64,000 nt of DNA from Streptomyces sp. ITFR-16 (lineage in GTDB: Bacteria; Actinomycetota; Actinomycetes; Streptomycetales; Streptomycetaceae), in assembly GCF_031844705.1 (NCBI RefSeq), contig NZ_CP134609.1:4216001-4280000 (forward strand). The letters run 5' to 3'. Under the pieces are notes generated by a model, which was given only the letters and a program-made list of their open reading frames with translations, made no database searches and had not been told where the DNA came from. The translations under genes and the position numbers were made by a program. Of this stretch, positions 1 through 8,357 are shown one piece after another (within the stretch, counting starts at the first letter, position 1; the number at the start of each line of letters is the position of its first letter).

Positions 1-158
1 CCGCCGATGCCGGCGACATCGGTGTCGAGGTCCGCGTCGAAGGAGTGGTGGTCGGCCGCGCCGACCAGGACGAGCAGCCAGAAGGCGATGACGACGACCA
101 GCGCCGCCGCGAAGAGTACGGCCGGGAAGGACAGTGTCGCGTCCAGGAATTCCCGCAT
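1..158 (-). CDS. Membrane protein, N-terminal part (cut by window edge)
   Basis: The minus strand opens at an ATG (156-158) and stays open to the window edge. It reads MREFLDATLSFPAVLF, then a strongly hydrophobic segment ending FWLLVLVGAAD, then an acidic stretch rich in Asp. This is a membrane anchor followed by a soluble part that lies outside the window. The style recalls the YqiJ/NfeD-like OB-fold membrane proteins that often accompany flotillins, but only about 52 residues are visible, so the family is a guess. It is divergent from the PucR-type regulator; about 300 bases without another gene lie between them. Confidence 0.65.
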   Translation of the reverse strand, partial: MREFLDATLSFPAVLFAAALVVVIAFWLLVLVGAADHHSFDADLDTDVAGIG

Positions 159-358
159 CGGTCCGCCCCCCTGCCGTTCTGCCGACAGCCCTGCCGGCGC
201 CTCGCGCGGCCCGGTTGATGACCCCGGTGCCACGGCATCGCCCAGGGCGGTGCCGTGGCAGCCGGGCCTTCCCCCGTCCCCCGTGCACCCCCGCGGTTCC
301 CCCGTGGTCCCCCGGTCGGTGCTGACAGGATCGTGTCATCCGGAGACGGAGCGTCGCA

Positions 359-375
359 TTGCCGGACTCCGGCAA
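359..375. promoter_or_regulatory. 17-bp palindrome TTGCCGG-ACT-CCGGCAA
   Basis: A perfect inverted repeat with 7-bp arms and a 3-base centre sits in the divergent region between the partial membrane gene (start 158) and the PucR-type regulator (GTG 462). It ends 86 bases before the GTG. Near-identical palindromes (CTGCCGG-GTT-CCGGCAG) occur at 1568 and 21231. The shape suits a dimeric regulator; the PucR-type protein encoded next door is the obvious candidate, by inference only. Nothing else was recognised between 159 and 461. Confidence 0.55.
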
Positions 376-461
376 CGTTTTTCGGCACACCATGCCGGGC
401 ACCGGCACCGGCCCCTGTGCGTTGTGCACATGACGAGGCGGATCAGGAGTGGAGGCGGCAC

Positions 462-1547
462 GTGGCGGAACCGGAGATTCCCGACAGCTTTCTGGAGGGG
501 TACGCCGACATCCTGCGTGACGCCGCCGGGACGGGCCGCCGGCTCACCCGGGAGGAACTGGACACCCGCCGCGCCTTCGGCCGGCAGGCGGCCGAGGCCG
601 GACACCAGCTGCGCGCCCTGGTCCGCATGCATCTGGCCGAGACCCGGGCCACCTGGCCGGCCGCCGCCCCCGGCGCCACGGCGGCCACCACCGCCGCGGC
701 GGCGGACAGCGTGCTGGCCGCCATGGAGCAGGCGGTCGACGCCTTCGCCGACGGCTTCGAGCGGGCGCAGCGCCTCACCGTCCGGCGCGAGGAGGCCGCC
801 CGCCGGGAGTTCATCGACGACCTGCTGTACGGGCGCAGCGATCTGGGCCGCCTCGCCGAGCGCGCCACCCGGTTCGGGCTGCGGCTCTCGCGCGCCCACG
901 CCGTCGCGGTGGCGGCGGGCCCGGAGGCGTACACGGAGACGGACGCGGTGCCGCGCCAGGTGGAGTCGGCGCTGCTGGCCCGGTTCAGCGGCCGCAAGAT
1001 CCTGCTCACCACGAAGGACGGCCGGCTGGTCTGCATCGCGCCCGGCAGCCAGCCCGACGTCCTGCGGTACTTCGCCAAGCAGGCGCACGCGGCGACGGAC
1101 GGCGGCCGGGTGGCGGTCGGCCGCGCCCACCGGGGCCCCGGCGGGGTGGTCCAGTCCTACGACGAGGCCCTGGACGCGCTGGACCTGGCGGACCGGATGG
1201 GGCTGGACGACCCCGTGCTGTACGCCTCCGACCTGCTGGTCTATCCCGTACTGACCCGGGACCGGCAGGCGATGGCCGATCTGGTGCGCAGCGAGCTCGG
1301 CCCGCTCCAGGAGGCCAGGGGCGGCGCGGAGCCGCTGCTCAAGACGCTCTCCGTCTACTTCGACGCGGGCTGTGTCGCCGCCGAGACGGCCCGCAGGCTG
1401 ACGCTGAGCGTGCGCGCCCTGACGTACCGCCTGGAGCGCATCCACCAGCTCACCGGATCCGACCCGACCGACCCGATGCACCGCTACACCCTCCAGACCG
1501 CGGTGATCGGGGCGAGGCTGCTGGACTGGCCCGCCAAGGAGATCTGA
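462..1547 (+). CDS. PucR/CdaR-type transcriptional regulator
   Basis: The 361-residue protein ends in the C-terminal helix-turn-helix typical of the PucR family (about residues 305-350, with TARRLTLSVRALTYRLERI), which binds DNA after a long N-terminal sensing region. Such regulators control purine, amine or amino-acid catabolism and are often autoregulated. The GTG at 462 was chosen because GGAGTGGAGG lies just upstream and the protein then starts VAEPEIPDSFLEGYADIL; the reading frame continues further upstream, but that part looks like random GC-rich sequence. It is co-directional with the exporter at 1700, with a palindrome in the gap. The ligand cannot be told from the sequence. Confidence 0.85.
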   Translation: MAEPEIPDSFLEGYADILRDAAGTGRRLTREELDTRRAFGRQAAEAGHQLRALVRMHLAETRATWPAAAPGATAATTAAAADSVLAAMEQAVDAFADGFERAQRLTVRREEAARREFIDDLLYGRSDLGRLAERATRFGLRLSRAHAVAVAAGPEAYTETDAVPRQVESALLARFSGRKILLTTKDGRLVCIAPGSQPDVLRYFAKQAHAATDGGRVAVGRAHRGPGGVVQSYDEALDALDLADRMGLDDPVLYASDLLVYPVLTRDRQAMADLVRSELGPLQEARGGAEPLLKTLSVYFDAGCVAAETARRLTLSVRALTYRLERIHQLTGSDPTDPMHRYTLQTAVIGARLLDWPAKEI

Positions 1548-1567
1548 CCGCCCGCCGTCTGCGCATG

Positions 1568-1584
1568 CTGCCGGGTTCCGGCAG
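1568..1584. promoter_or_regulatory. 17-bp palindrome CTGCCGG-GTT-CCGGCAG
   Basis: A perfect 7-3-7 inverted repeat in the 152-base gap between the PucR-type gene and the MFS exporter. It ends 115 bases before the exporter ATG. It has the same architecture as the palindrome at 359 and is identical to the one at 21231, which suggests a shared operator. A weak stem-loop terminator for the PucR-type gene is the alternative, but no T-run follows. Confidence 0.5.
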
Positions 1585-1699
1585 GATCACCCCCCTCCCG
1601 CCCATCCCCGACGCTCTCCGCATGCGGGGATGCCGACCTCCGCCTAGCGTGATCAACCGGGGGATTTCGGTGGTGTGCGCAGCGAGGGAGATCCGCACC

Positions 1700-3244
1700 A
1701 TGGCCCGTCATGCACGTCAGCCCGGGGAATCGGCCGAGGACGGACAACAGAGCGGTGGGGCCGTCGGGACGGCGTCCCGGAACCGGCCGGAACAGGAGCG
1801 CGGCCCGTCCCACCGGTGGTGGGTGCTCGGGGTGATCGGGCTGGCCCAGCTGATGGTGGTGCTCGACGCGACGATCGTGAACATCGCGCTGCCCTCCGCC
1901 CAGCAGGACCTCGGCTTCAGCGACGGCAACCGCCAGTGGATCGTGACGGCGTACGCCCTCGCCTTCGGCTCGCTGCTGCTGCTCGGCGGCCGTATCGCCG
2001 ACCTGGTCGGCCGGCGGGTGGTGTTTCTGATCGGCCTGGTCGGCTTCGCGGTCGCCTCCGCGATCGGCGGCGCCGCCCCGAGCTTCGAGATCCTGGTGCT
2101 GGCCCGCGCGCTCCAGGGCCTGTTCGGCGCGCTGCTGGCGCCGGCCGCGCTCTCCCTGCTCACCACGACGTTCACCGTCCCGAAGGAGCGGGCGGAGGCC
2201 TTCGGGATCTACGGGGCCATCGCCGGCGCGGGCGGCGCGGTGGGGCTGCTGCTGGGCGGGGTGCTCACGGAGTACCTGGACTGGCGCTGGTGCCTGTACG
2301 TGAACCTGCTGTTCGCGTTCGCCGCCTTCGTCGGCGGCTGGCGGCTGCTCACCGCAGGCGCGCCGGCCGACCGCCCGAAGCTCGACATCCCGGGGACCGT
2401 GCTGGTCTCGGCCGGGCTCTTCTGCATCGTGTTCGGGTTCTCCCGGGCCGAGACGCATCCGTGGAGTTCGGCCGACGTCTGGGGATTCCTGGCGGCCGGC
2501 GCGGTGCTCCTGGCGGCGTTCGCCTGGTGGCAGACCCGGGCGGCGCATCCGCTGCTGCCGATGCGGGTGGTCCTGGACCGGGACCGCGCGGCGTCGTTCC
2601 TGGCGATGTTCATCTCCGGCGGCGGGATGTTCGGCGTTTTCCTGTTTCTCACGTACTACCTGCAGAAGAGCCTGTTCTACTCGCCGGTCTCCACCGGGCT
2701 GGCCTTCCTGCCGATGGTCGCCGTCATGATCGTGACGTCCGTGACGACGACCAATGCGCTGGTGCCCCGGTTCGGCGCCAAACCGATCGTGCCGCTCGGC
2801 ATGGGCATCGCGGCCGCCGCCATGGCGTGGCTGACCACGCTGGACCTGAACAGCAGCTACCCGGCCCATGTGCTGCCACCGCTGCTCTGCCTGGGCCTCG
2901 GCCTCGGCATGGTCTTCGCCACCGCGATGAACCTGGCCACCGCCGGGGTGGGCGCACGGGACGCCGGGGTGGCATCGGCGATGGTCAACACCAGCCAGCA
3001 GGTCGGCGGCTCCATCGGTACGGCGCTGCTGAACACCCTGGCCACCAGCGCCGCCACCAGCTACCTGGTGGGCCGCAGGCCGACCCCGTCCGCCGTCGCC
3101 CAGGCCCAGCTGGAGAGCTACTCCACGGCGTACTGGTGGTCGGCGGGCTTCTTCGCCCTCGGACTGCTGGTCACGCTGCTCCTGTACCGGCGGGGCGCCC
3201 CCCACCCCCATCCGGTGGAGGAAGCGGAACCGGTGCGGGCCTAG
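1700..3244 (+). CDS. MFS drug exporter, DHA2 (14-TM) family
   Basis: The 514-residue inner-membrane protein belongs to the EmrB/QacA type of drug:proton antiporter. After a roughly 40-residue polar tail come the DHA2 signatures LDATIVNIALP in helix 1 and GGRIADLVGRR in the helix 2-3 loop. Length and hydrophobic spacing fit 14 helices, and the polar tail ends HPVEEAEPVRA. The ATG at 1700 follows GAGGGAGAT with good spacing. A MarR-type regulator gene starts 51 bases downstream in the same direction, a common arrangement for an inducible efflux pump. The substrate is unknown. Confidence 0.9.
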   Translation: MARHARQPGESAEDGQQSGGAVGTASRNRPEQERGPSHRWWVLGVIGLAQLMVVLDATIVNIALPSAQQDLGFSDGNRQWIVTAYALAFGSLLLLGGRIADLVGRRVVFLIGLVGFAVASAIGGAAPSFEILVLARALQGLFGALLAPAALSLLTTTFTVPKERAEAFGIYGAIAGAGGAVGLLLGGVLTEYLDWRWCLYVNLLFAFAAFVGGWRLLTAGAPADRPKLDIPGTVLVSAGLFCIVFGFSRAETHPWSSADVWGFLAAGAVLLAAFAWWQTRAAHPLLPMRVVLDRDRAASFLAMFISGGGMFGVFLFLTYYLQKSLFYSPVSTGLAFLPMVAVMIVTSVTTTNALVPRFGAKPIVPLGMGIAAAAMAWLTTLDLNSSYPAHVLPPLLCLGLGLGMVFATAMNLATAGVGARDAGVASAMVNTSQQVGGSIGTALLNTLATSAATSYLVGRRPTPSAVAQAQLESYSTAYWWSAGFFALGLLVTLLLYRRGAPHPHPVEEAEPVRA

Positions 3245-3295
3245 GCGGGTTCCCCTCCGATTCGAGTACGGCCCCGGGGCGCGGTACAAAGAGGC

Positions 3296-3811
3296 ATGAC
3301 CGCGCACGGACAAACAGCCGGGGAAGGCTCCGCCGCCCCGGACCGGGACGACGTCGAGGCGGTGACGCACGCGGTGCTGACCGCGTCGAAGCTGCTGGCG
3401 GCCGTCTCCGCCCGGTGCCTGGCGGCGGTCGAGGACCGGGTGACGCTGCCGCAGTTCCGGCTGCTCGCGGTGCTCGCCACGCACGGCGACGCCAAGCTGG
3501 TCACGCTCGCCGAGCGGCTCGGGGTGAACCCGTCGACCGCGATGCGGATGCTGGACCGGCTGATCGTGGCCGGTCTGGCCGAGCGCCAGGTCAACCCGGT
3601 CAACCGCCGGGAGACCTCGCTGCGGGTGACCCCGGCCGGGCTGCGGCTGGTCGAGGACGTCACGGCGGGCCGCCGCCGGGAGGTGGCCACCATCGTGGAA
3701 CGCCTCGCCCCGGAGCAGCGCACCGCGCTGATCGAGGCGCTGACGGCGTTCACCGCCGCGGCCGGGGGGCCGCCGGGCGGGCCCGGGGGCGGCGCGGACG
3801 CCACCCCCTGA
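3296..3811 (+). CDS. MarR-family transcriptional regulator
   Basis: The 171-residue protein carries the winged-helix of MarR repressors at about residues 50-110, with LAERLGVNPSTAMRMLDRLI as recognition region and NRRETSLRVTPAG as the wing. MarR proteins bind DNA as dimers and let go when a phenolic or drug ligand binds. The ATG at 3296 follows AAAGAGG. It lies directly behind the DHA2 exporter and probably controls it. The C-terminus is a Gly/Pro-rich tail. It converges on the antiporter gene that ends at 3853; a GC-rich inverted sequence around 3830-3850 may terminate both. Confidence 0.88.
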   Translation: MTAHGQTAGEGSAAPDRDDVEAVTHAVLTASKLLAAVSARCLAAVEDRVTLPQFRLLAVLATHGDAKLVTLAERLGVNPSTAMRMLDRLIVAGLAERQVNPVNRRETSLRVTPAGLRLVEDVTAGRRREVATIVERLAPEQRTALIEALTAFTAAAGGPPGGPGGGADATP

Positions 3812-3852
3812 GCCGCGTACGCCCGCCTGGGCCCCGGGCCCCGGGCTCCGGG

Positions 3853-5091
3853 TCAGTCCGAGGAGGAGGCCGCCTCCTGAGGCACCCGGGCGGCGGGGAT
3901 CGCCGCACCGTCCCCGGCGGCCGGGCCCTCGCCGCCGCCGCGCCACTTCTGGATCCGCGCCACGGCCGGCTGGGTCCAGCGCGCGGTGAGCGGGCCGACG
4001 ATGACCAGGATCAGGACGTACGCAGTGGCGATGGGGCCGATGCGGGGCTCGGTCGCCACGGCCAGTCCGGCGATGACGATGGAGAACTCGCCGCGGGCCA
4101 CGAGCGTGCCGCCCGCCCGCCAGCGCCCGCGCGGTCCGATACCGGCCCGCCGGGCCGCGTACCAGCCGGTGGCGATCTTGGTGAAGACGGTGACGACGGC
4201 CAGCAGCGCGGCCGGCAGCAGCACCGGCGGGATGTCCGCGGGGTTGGTGGAGAGCCCGAAGAACACGAAGAAGATCGCGGCGAAGAGGTCCCGCAGCGGG
4301 GTCAGCAGCTTGCGCGCGCCCTCCGCGACCTCGCCGGAGAGCGCGATGCCGACGAGGAACGCGCCGACGGCGGCCGACACCTGGAGCTGCTGGGCGACCC
4401 CGGCGACCAGGACGGTCAGCCCGAGCACGACGAGCAGCAGCAGTTCGGGGTTGTCGGAGGAGACGGCCCGGCTGATCAGCCGGCCGTGCCGCAGCGCGAG
4501 ATAGAGCACCAGGCCGACGGTGCCGAGGGCGACGAGCAGCGCGATGCTGCCTCCGGCGAGGCCGACGCCCGCGAGCATCGCGGTGAGCAGCGGCAGGTAG
4601 ACGGCCATCGAGAGGTCCTCGATGACCAGGACACCGAGGATGACGGGCGTCTCCCGGTTGCCGAGGCGGCCCAGGTCCGCGAGGACCTTGGCGATCACGC
4701 CGGACGACGAGATCCAGGTGACCCCGGCCAGCGCGACGGCCCCCACGGGCCCCCAGCCCAGCAGCAGGGCGGCGACGGCACCCGGGGTCGCGTTGAGGAC
4801 GAAGTCCACGGCGCCGGACGGGTACTGGGTCTTGAGACTGGTGACGAGTTCGGAGGCGCTGTACTCGAGCCCGAGCAGGAGCAGCAGCAGGATGACGCCG
4901 ATCTCGGCGCCGACGGCGGTGAACTCCTCACTGGCACCGAGCGGCAGCAGCCCGCCGTCGCCGAAGGCGAGCCCGGCCAGCAGATAGAGCGGGATCGACG
5001 AGAGGCCTATTCGGCCGGCGAACCGGCCGATGATGCCGAGTCCCAGAATGACGGAGCCGAACTCCACCAGCAGTGCGGTCGTGTCGTGCAC
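3853..5091 (-). CDS. Potassium/proton antiporter, CPA2 family (KhtU-like)
   Basis: The 412-residue integral membrane protein has about 12 hydrophobic helices and CPA2 features such as GLSSIPLYLLAGLAFGD near the start and AAVGAFLVGIALSG in the middle, as in KefB/KhtU. It would exchange K+ (or Na+) for protons and act in pH and osmotic homeostasis. The GTG at 5091 was chosen because the upstream gene stops at 5094, leaving a two-base gap, and because the first helix begins right after it. The upstream partner encodes a TrkA-C domain protein, so the two form a khtT-khtU type pair. It lacks the fused C-terminal RCK domain of long KefB proteins, consistent with a separate regulatory subunit. Confidence 0.88.
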   Translation of the reverse strand: MHDTTALLVEFGSVILGLGIIGRFAGRIGLSSIPLYLLAGLAFGDGGLLPLGASEEFTAVGAEIGVILLLLLLGLEYSASELVTSLKTQYPSGAVDFVLNATPGAVAALLLGWGPVGAVALAGVTWISSSGVIAKVLADLGRLGNRETPVILGVLVIEDLSMAVYLPLLTAMLAGVGLAGGSIALLVALGTVGLVLYLALRHGRLISRAVSSDNPELLLLVVLGLTVLVAGVAQQLQVSAAVGAFLVGIALSGEVAEGARKLLTPLRDLFAAIFFVFFGLSTNPADIPPVLLPAALLAVVTVFTKIATGWYAARRAGIGPRGRWRAGGTLVARGEFSIVIAGLAVATEPRIGPIATAYVLILVIVGPLTARWTQPAVARIQKWRGGGEGPAAGDGAAIPAARVPQEAASSSD

Positions 5092-5093
5092 GG

Positions 5094-5564
5094 TCAGCCC
5101 TCCGCAATGATCTCGGAGAGCGTGTCCACGCCCTCCCGCGTACCGACGGCGACGAGCGTGTCCCCGATGGCCAGCCGGAAGTCCGGCCCCGGCGACGGAT
5201 GCGCGCTGTGGGTCCGCAGCACGGCCACGATCGAGGCCCCCGTCCGCGTCCGCGCCTTCGTGTCCCCGAGCAGCCGCCCGCCGTACGGCGACCGGGCCCC
5301 CAGCGGTATGTGCTCGGTCACCAGATCGATCCCCTCGGTCCGCACCGCGTCGATGGGCGCCGCGTCGATGAGATGCGCGAGCCCGGTCGCCTCCTGTGGA
5401 GTCAGGGGTACGGACAACCGGCACGAATCGGGATCGTCCTGGTCGTAGAACCCGATGAACCGCCGGCCGTCGTGGTGCACGACGACGGAAATGTGCTGCC
5501 CCGACTCGGTCGTGTAGTCGTACTGCACGCCTACTCCGGGCAGCGTGGTGCGGTGGGTTCCCAT
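5094..5564 (-). CDS. TrkA-C domain regulatory subunit of K+/H+ antiporter (KhtT-like)
   Basis: The 156-residue cytosolic protein has a C-terminal RCK_C/TrkA-C fold at about residues 85-155, with the pattern TGASIVAVLRT, PGPDFRLAIGDTLVAVGTREG. In KhtT this domain binds a nucleotide (c-di-AMP in Bacillus) and gates the antiporter. The N-terminal half, with LPGVGVQYDYTTESGQHI, is the KhtT-type domain. The ATG at 5564 follows a GAGGACGTC box. It is the first gene of the two-gene operon with the antiporter. The region 5565-5929 upstream carries no recognisable gene. Confidence 0.85.
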   Translation of the reverse strand: MGTHRTTLPGVGVQYDYTTESGQHISVVVHHDGRRFIGFYDQDDPDSCRLSVPLTPQEATGLAHLIDAAPIDAVRTEGIDLVTEHIPLGARSPYGGRLLGDTKARTRTGASIVAVLRTHSAHPSPGPDFRLAIGDTLVAVGTREGVDTLSEIIAEG

Positions 5565-5929
5565 GACGTCCTCCCGAGGGCGCGGTGCGCGCGGACACGC
5601 TTGGTGATCTCTTTAGCTCCGCATTACCTTATCCGGACGCTCCGCCCGAACCCGGGGATACGACGGGTGGGCCTCCACACACGGCCCCCGCCGGAACCCG
5701 CGCCACTTTCCCGCCGCCCCCCCCGAACCCAACGATCCGCATCGGCGGCCTGGGCCCTGCGGTGACCTTTCGCGACTTGCAGCCGCCGACTCCGGCCCCT
5801 GGAGCTGACCGAGGCCCAGGCGTTGCGGCGCTGTCGGGCGTAGCTTGTGCTCGGGGGGCTGCCGGGGAGCGAGCCGGATGCTCCTGCGGAGGGTTCGGGG
5901 CGAGATGGTGGGGGCAGGTTTTGTGCGGT

Positions 5930-6004
5930 TTGCCGGATGTGTCGGATTCTATGAAGTTGCTCGAGAACTGCGAGACGGCTACATAAAACCCCAGGTCACG
6001 CAGT
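5930..6004 (+). other. CRISPR leader
   Basis: About 75 bases directly before the first repeat are locally AT-richer than the surroundings and contain TGAAGTTGCTCGA followed, 17 bases on, by ACATAAAACCCCAGGTC. The same two blocks occur with identical spacing in front of the broken repeat behind cas2 (19027), which supports a functional leader (promoter and integration site for new spacers). Repeats next to it are identical, while those at the far end are degenerate, as expected when new spacers enter at the leader side. The sequence from 5565 to 5929 shows no gene. Confidence 0.75.
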
Positions 6005-8357
6005 CTGCTCCCCGCGCGTGCGGGGGTGAACCCCCGCATTCCGTGGGGTGGCCTGAGCGGTGCAGCTGCTCCCCGCGCGTGCGGGGGTGAACCCTGTATT
6101 TCCTGTTGAATCTCGGGTGATGTTGACTGCTCCCCGCGCGTGCGGGGGTGAACCATTCCACCCCGCTCCCTGACGGTCCGTCAGGGACTGCTCCCCGCGC
6201 GTGCGGGGGTGAACCCCGCGCAGGCGCTCGCGGCCGGCATCGAGGGCGCTGCTCCCCGCGCGTGCGGGGGTGAACCCCGCTCAAGGTCATCACGACCGCG
6301 GCCAACGTCCTGCTCCCCGCGCGTGCGGGGGTGAACCGTACACAGATGCCTGCCGGATACGGCCGGTGATCTGCTCCCCGCGCGTGCGGGGGTGAACCGA
6401 TCCCGGCCAGTCTCGCTGACGTTCTCCAGGACTGCTCCCCGCGCGTGCGGGGGTGAACCCCTGCTGGTTGCCCTTGATGGGAACCTGTCCCGCTGCTCCC
6501 CGCGCGTGCGGGGGTGAACCCGAGAAGGCGCGACGGCACTTCGTCCCAGGCGTCTGCTCCCCGCGCGTGCGGGGGTGAACCCCAGGTGAAGCGGTACTGG
6601 CTCGCAGAGCAGGACTGCTCCCCGCGCGTGCGGGGGTGAACCCGTCTTGCACGTGCAATAGGGAAACGGCACGGGCTGCTCCCCGCGCGTGCGGGGGTGA
6701 ACCCCCGCAATTAGCTACAATTAGACCGTCAATTGACTGCTCCCCGCGCGTGCGGGGGTGAACCCACCGGCGAAAACACGCTGGTGGAGTACGGGTGCTG
6801 CTCCCCGCGCGTGCGGGGGTGAACCCAGCTGCTGCGTGTAGGCGGTGATCCGCTCCGTCTGCTCCCCGCGCGTGCGGGGGTGAACCCTGGATCAGGTGCG
6901 ACTGCTCGCGGATCGTCTCCTGCTCCCCGCGCGTGCGGGGGTGAACCCGGCGGCACGTCGACATCGCGCGTCGACCCGTCCTGCTCCCCGCGCGTGCGGG
7001 GGTGAACCTACGAGTGCCTGCGCTGCGAAACCACCCAGATCCTGCTCCCCGCGCGTGCGGGGGTGAACCCCGCCCGTCTCAACACCGGCGGTGAGACGGT
7101 TCCTGCTCCCCGCGCGTGCGGGGGTGAACCCCACGGCATCCGCGGCGGCGTGTTCCACGGTCACTGCTCCCCGCGCGTGCGGGGGTGAACCCCGAGCGAA
7201 GGTGAGCGGGGTGACCGGGGGTTCCTGCTCCCCGCGCGTGCGGGGGTGAACCCGCCGAGAAGTCCACGGCGATGTTCGCCAAGGGCGGCGCCCTGCTCCC
7301 CGCGCGTGCGGGGGTGAACCGAGAGCGTCGCCCTGAAGGACCCCCGAACCACGCTGCTCCCCGCGCGTGCGGGGGTGAACCCGTCGTCATCGGCACCGGG
7401 TCCGGGGAGGGCACCTGCTCCCCGCGCGTGCGGGGGTGAACCCGCAGCGTCGGCGAACGTGTTTGGTGGTCGTTGCTGCTCCCCGCGCGTGCGGGGGTGA
7501 ACCCGGCACCTTGGGGCGTTGCCGGCGCAGACGTACCTGCTCCCCGCGCGTGCGGGGGTGAACCCCCGGCACGTTCTCAAGGACGACGAGTCCGGGTCTG
7601 CTCCCCGCGCGTGCGGGGGTGAACCCGCCCGCAGGTACAGCCCGATCTCCGTGGGCTGCTGCTCCCCGCGCGTGCGGGGGTGAACCCGGCACTGCCTGGT
7701 GGTACTGGGACCAGGCCGACTGCTCCCCGCGCGTGCGGGGGTGAACCCGCGCCCTGGGCCTCGGGCAATTCGCGCGGGCCCTGCTCCCCGCGCGTGCGGG
7801 GGTGAACCCGGGGTGGCCATGTCGTCCTCCTGCTTGGTCTCCTGCTCCCCGCGCGTGCGGGGGTGAACCCCAATGACGCAACCGGGGCCGCCGGACGGAC
7901 AGCTGCTCCCCGCGCGTGCGGGGGTGAACCCGACTCGGGTCTCCCGCCCCTGAGCTGACCCACCTGCTCCCCGCGCGTGCGGGGGTGAACCCCGACCTGG
8001 CCCGCGCCATCGACCGCCACCGAGCTGCTCCCCGCGCGTGCGGGGGTGAACCCCATGTGGCGGTGAGGTCGACCTTCGTGGTGGTCTGCTCCCCGCGCGT
8101 GCGGGGGTGAACCCACCGTCGTGAGGTACGAAGTCGCCCCGTAGGCCTGCTTCCCGCGTGTGAGGGGGTGAACCTGTCGGCAACATGGAGGGCCGACAAC
8201 AGATAATCTGCTCCCCGCGCCCGCGACGGTGAGCCCCTGGCGTGGATAGTGATGCAGTATCTGTGCTCCTGCTCCCCGCGCGTGCGGGGATGATCCCTGC
8301 AGAGGTGCGTGGGACGTGCTTCATCGCTTCTGCTCCCCGCGCATGCGGGGATGAACC
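6005..8357 (+). CRISPR. Type I-E CRISPR array, 39 repeats and 38 spacers
   Basis: The 28-base repeat begins CTGCTCCCCGCGCG and ends TGCGGGGGTGAACC; its CCCCGC...GCGGGG core forms the hairpin cut by Cas6e. Repeat starts fall every 61 bases from 6005 (6005, 6066, 6127 and so on), so spacers are 33 bases (32 if the repeat is counted as 29). The one exception is the spacer at 7253-7292, which is 40 bases. Repeats 1-35 are essentially identical. The last four, at 8147, 8208, 8269 and 8330, carry substitutions; the final two have GGGGATGA instead of GGGGGTGA, as in repeats of other actinobacteria. The leader is on the left, so transcription runs in the plus direction. Spacer origins were not determined. 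Confidence 0.98.

Noticed and set aside
1484-3946. 820-residue minus-strand frame rich in Gln, Arg, Gly and His
   Set aside because: It lies antisense to the MFS exporter and MarR genes, whose products have clear motifs; its composition is the usual GC-rich shadow.
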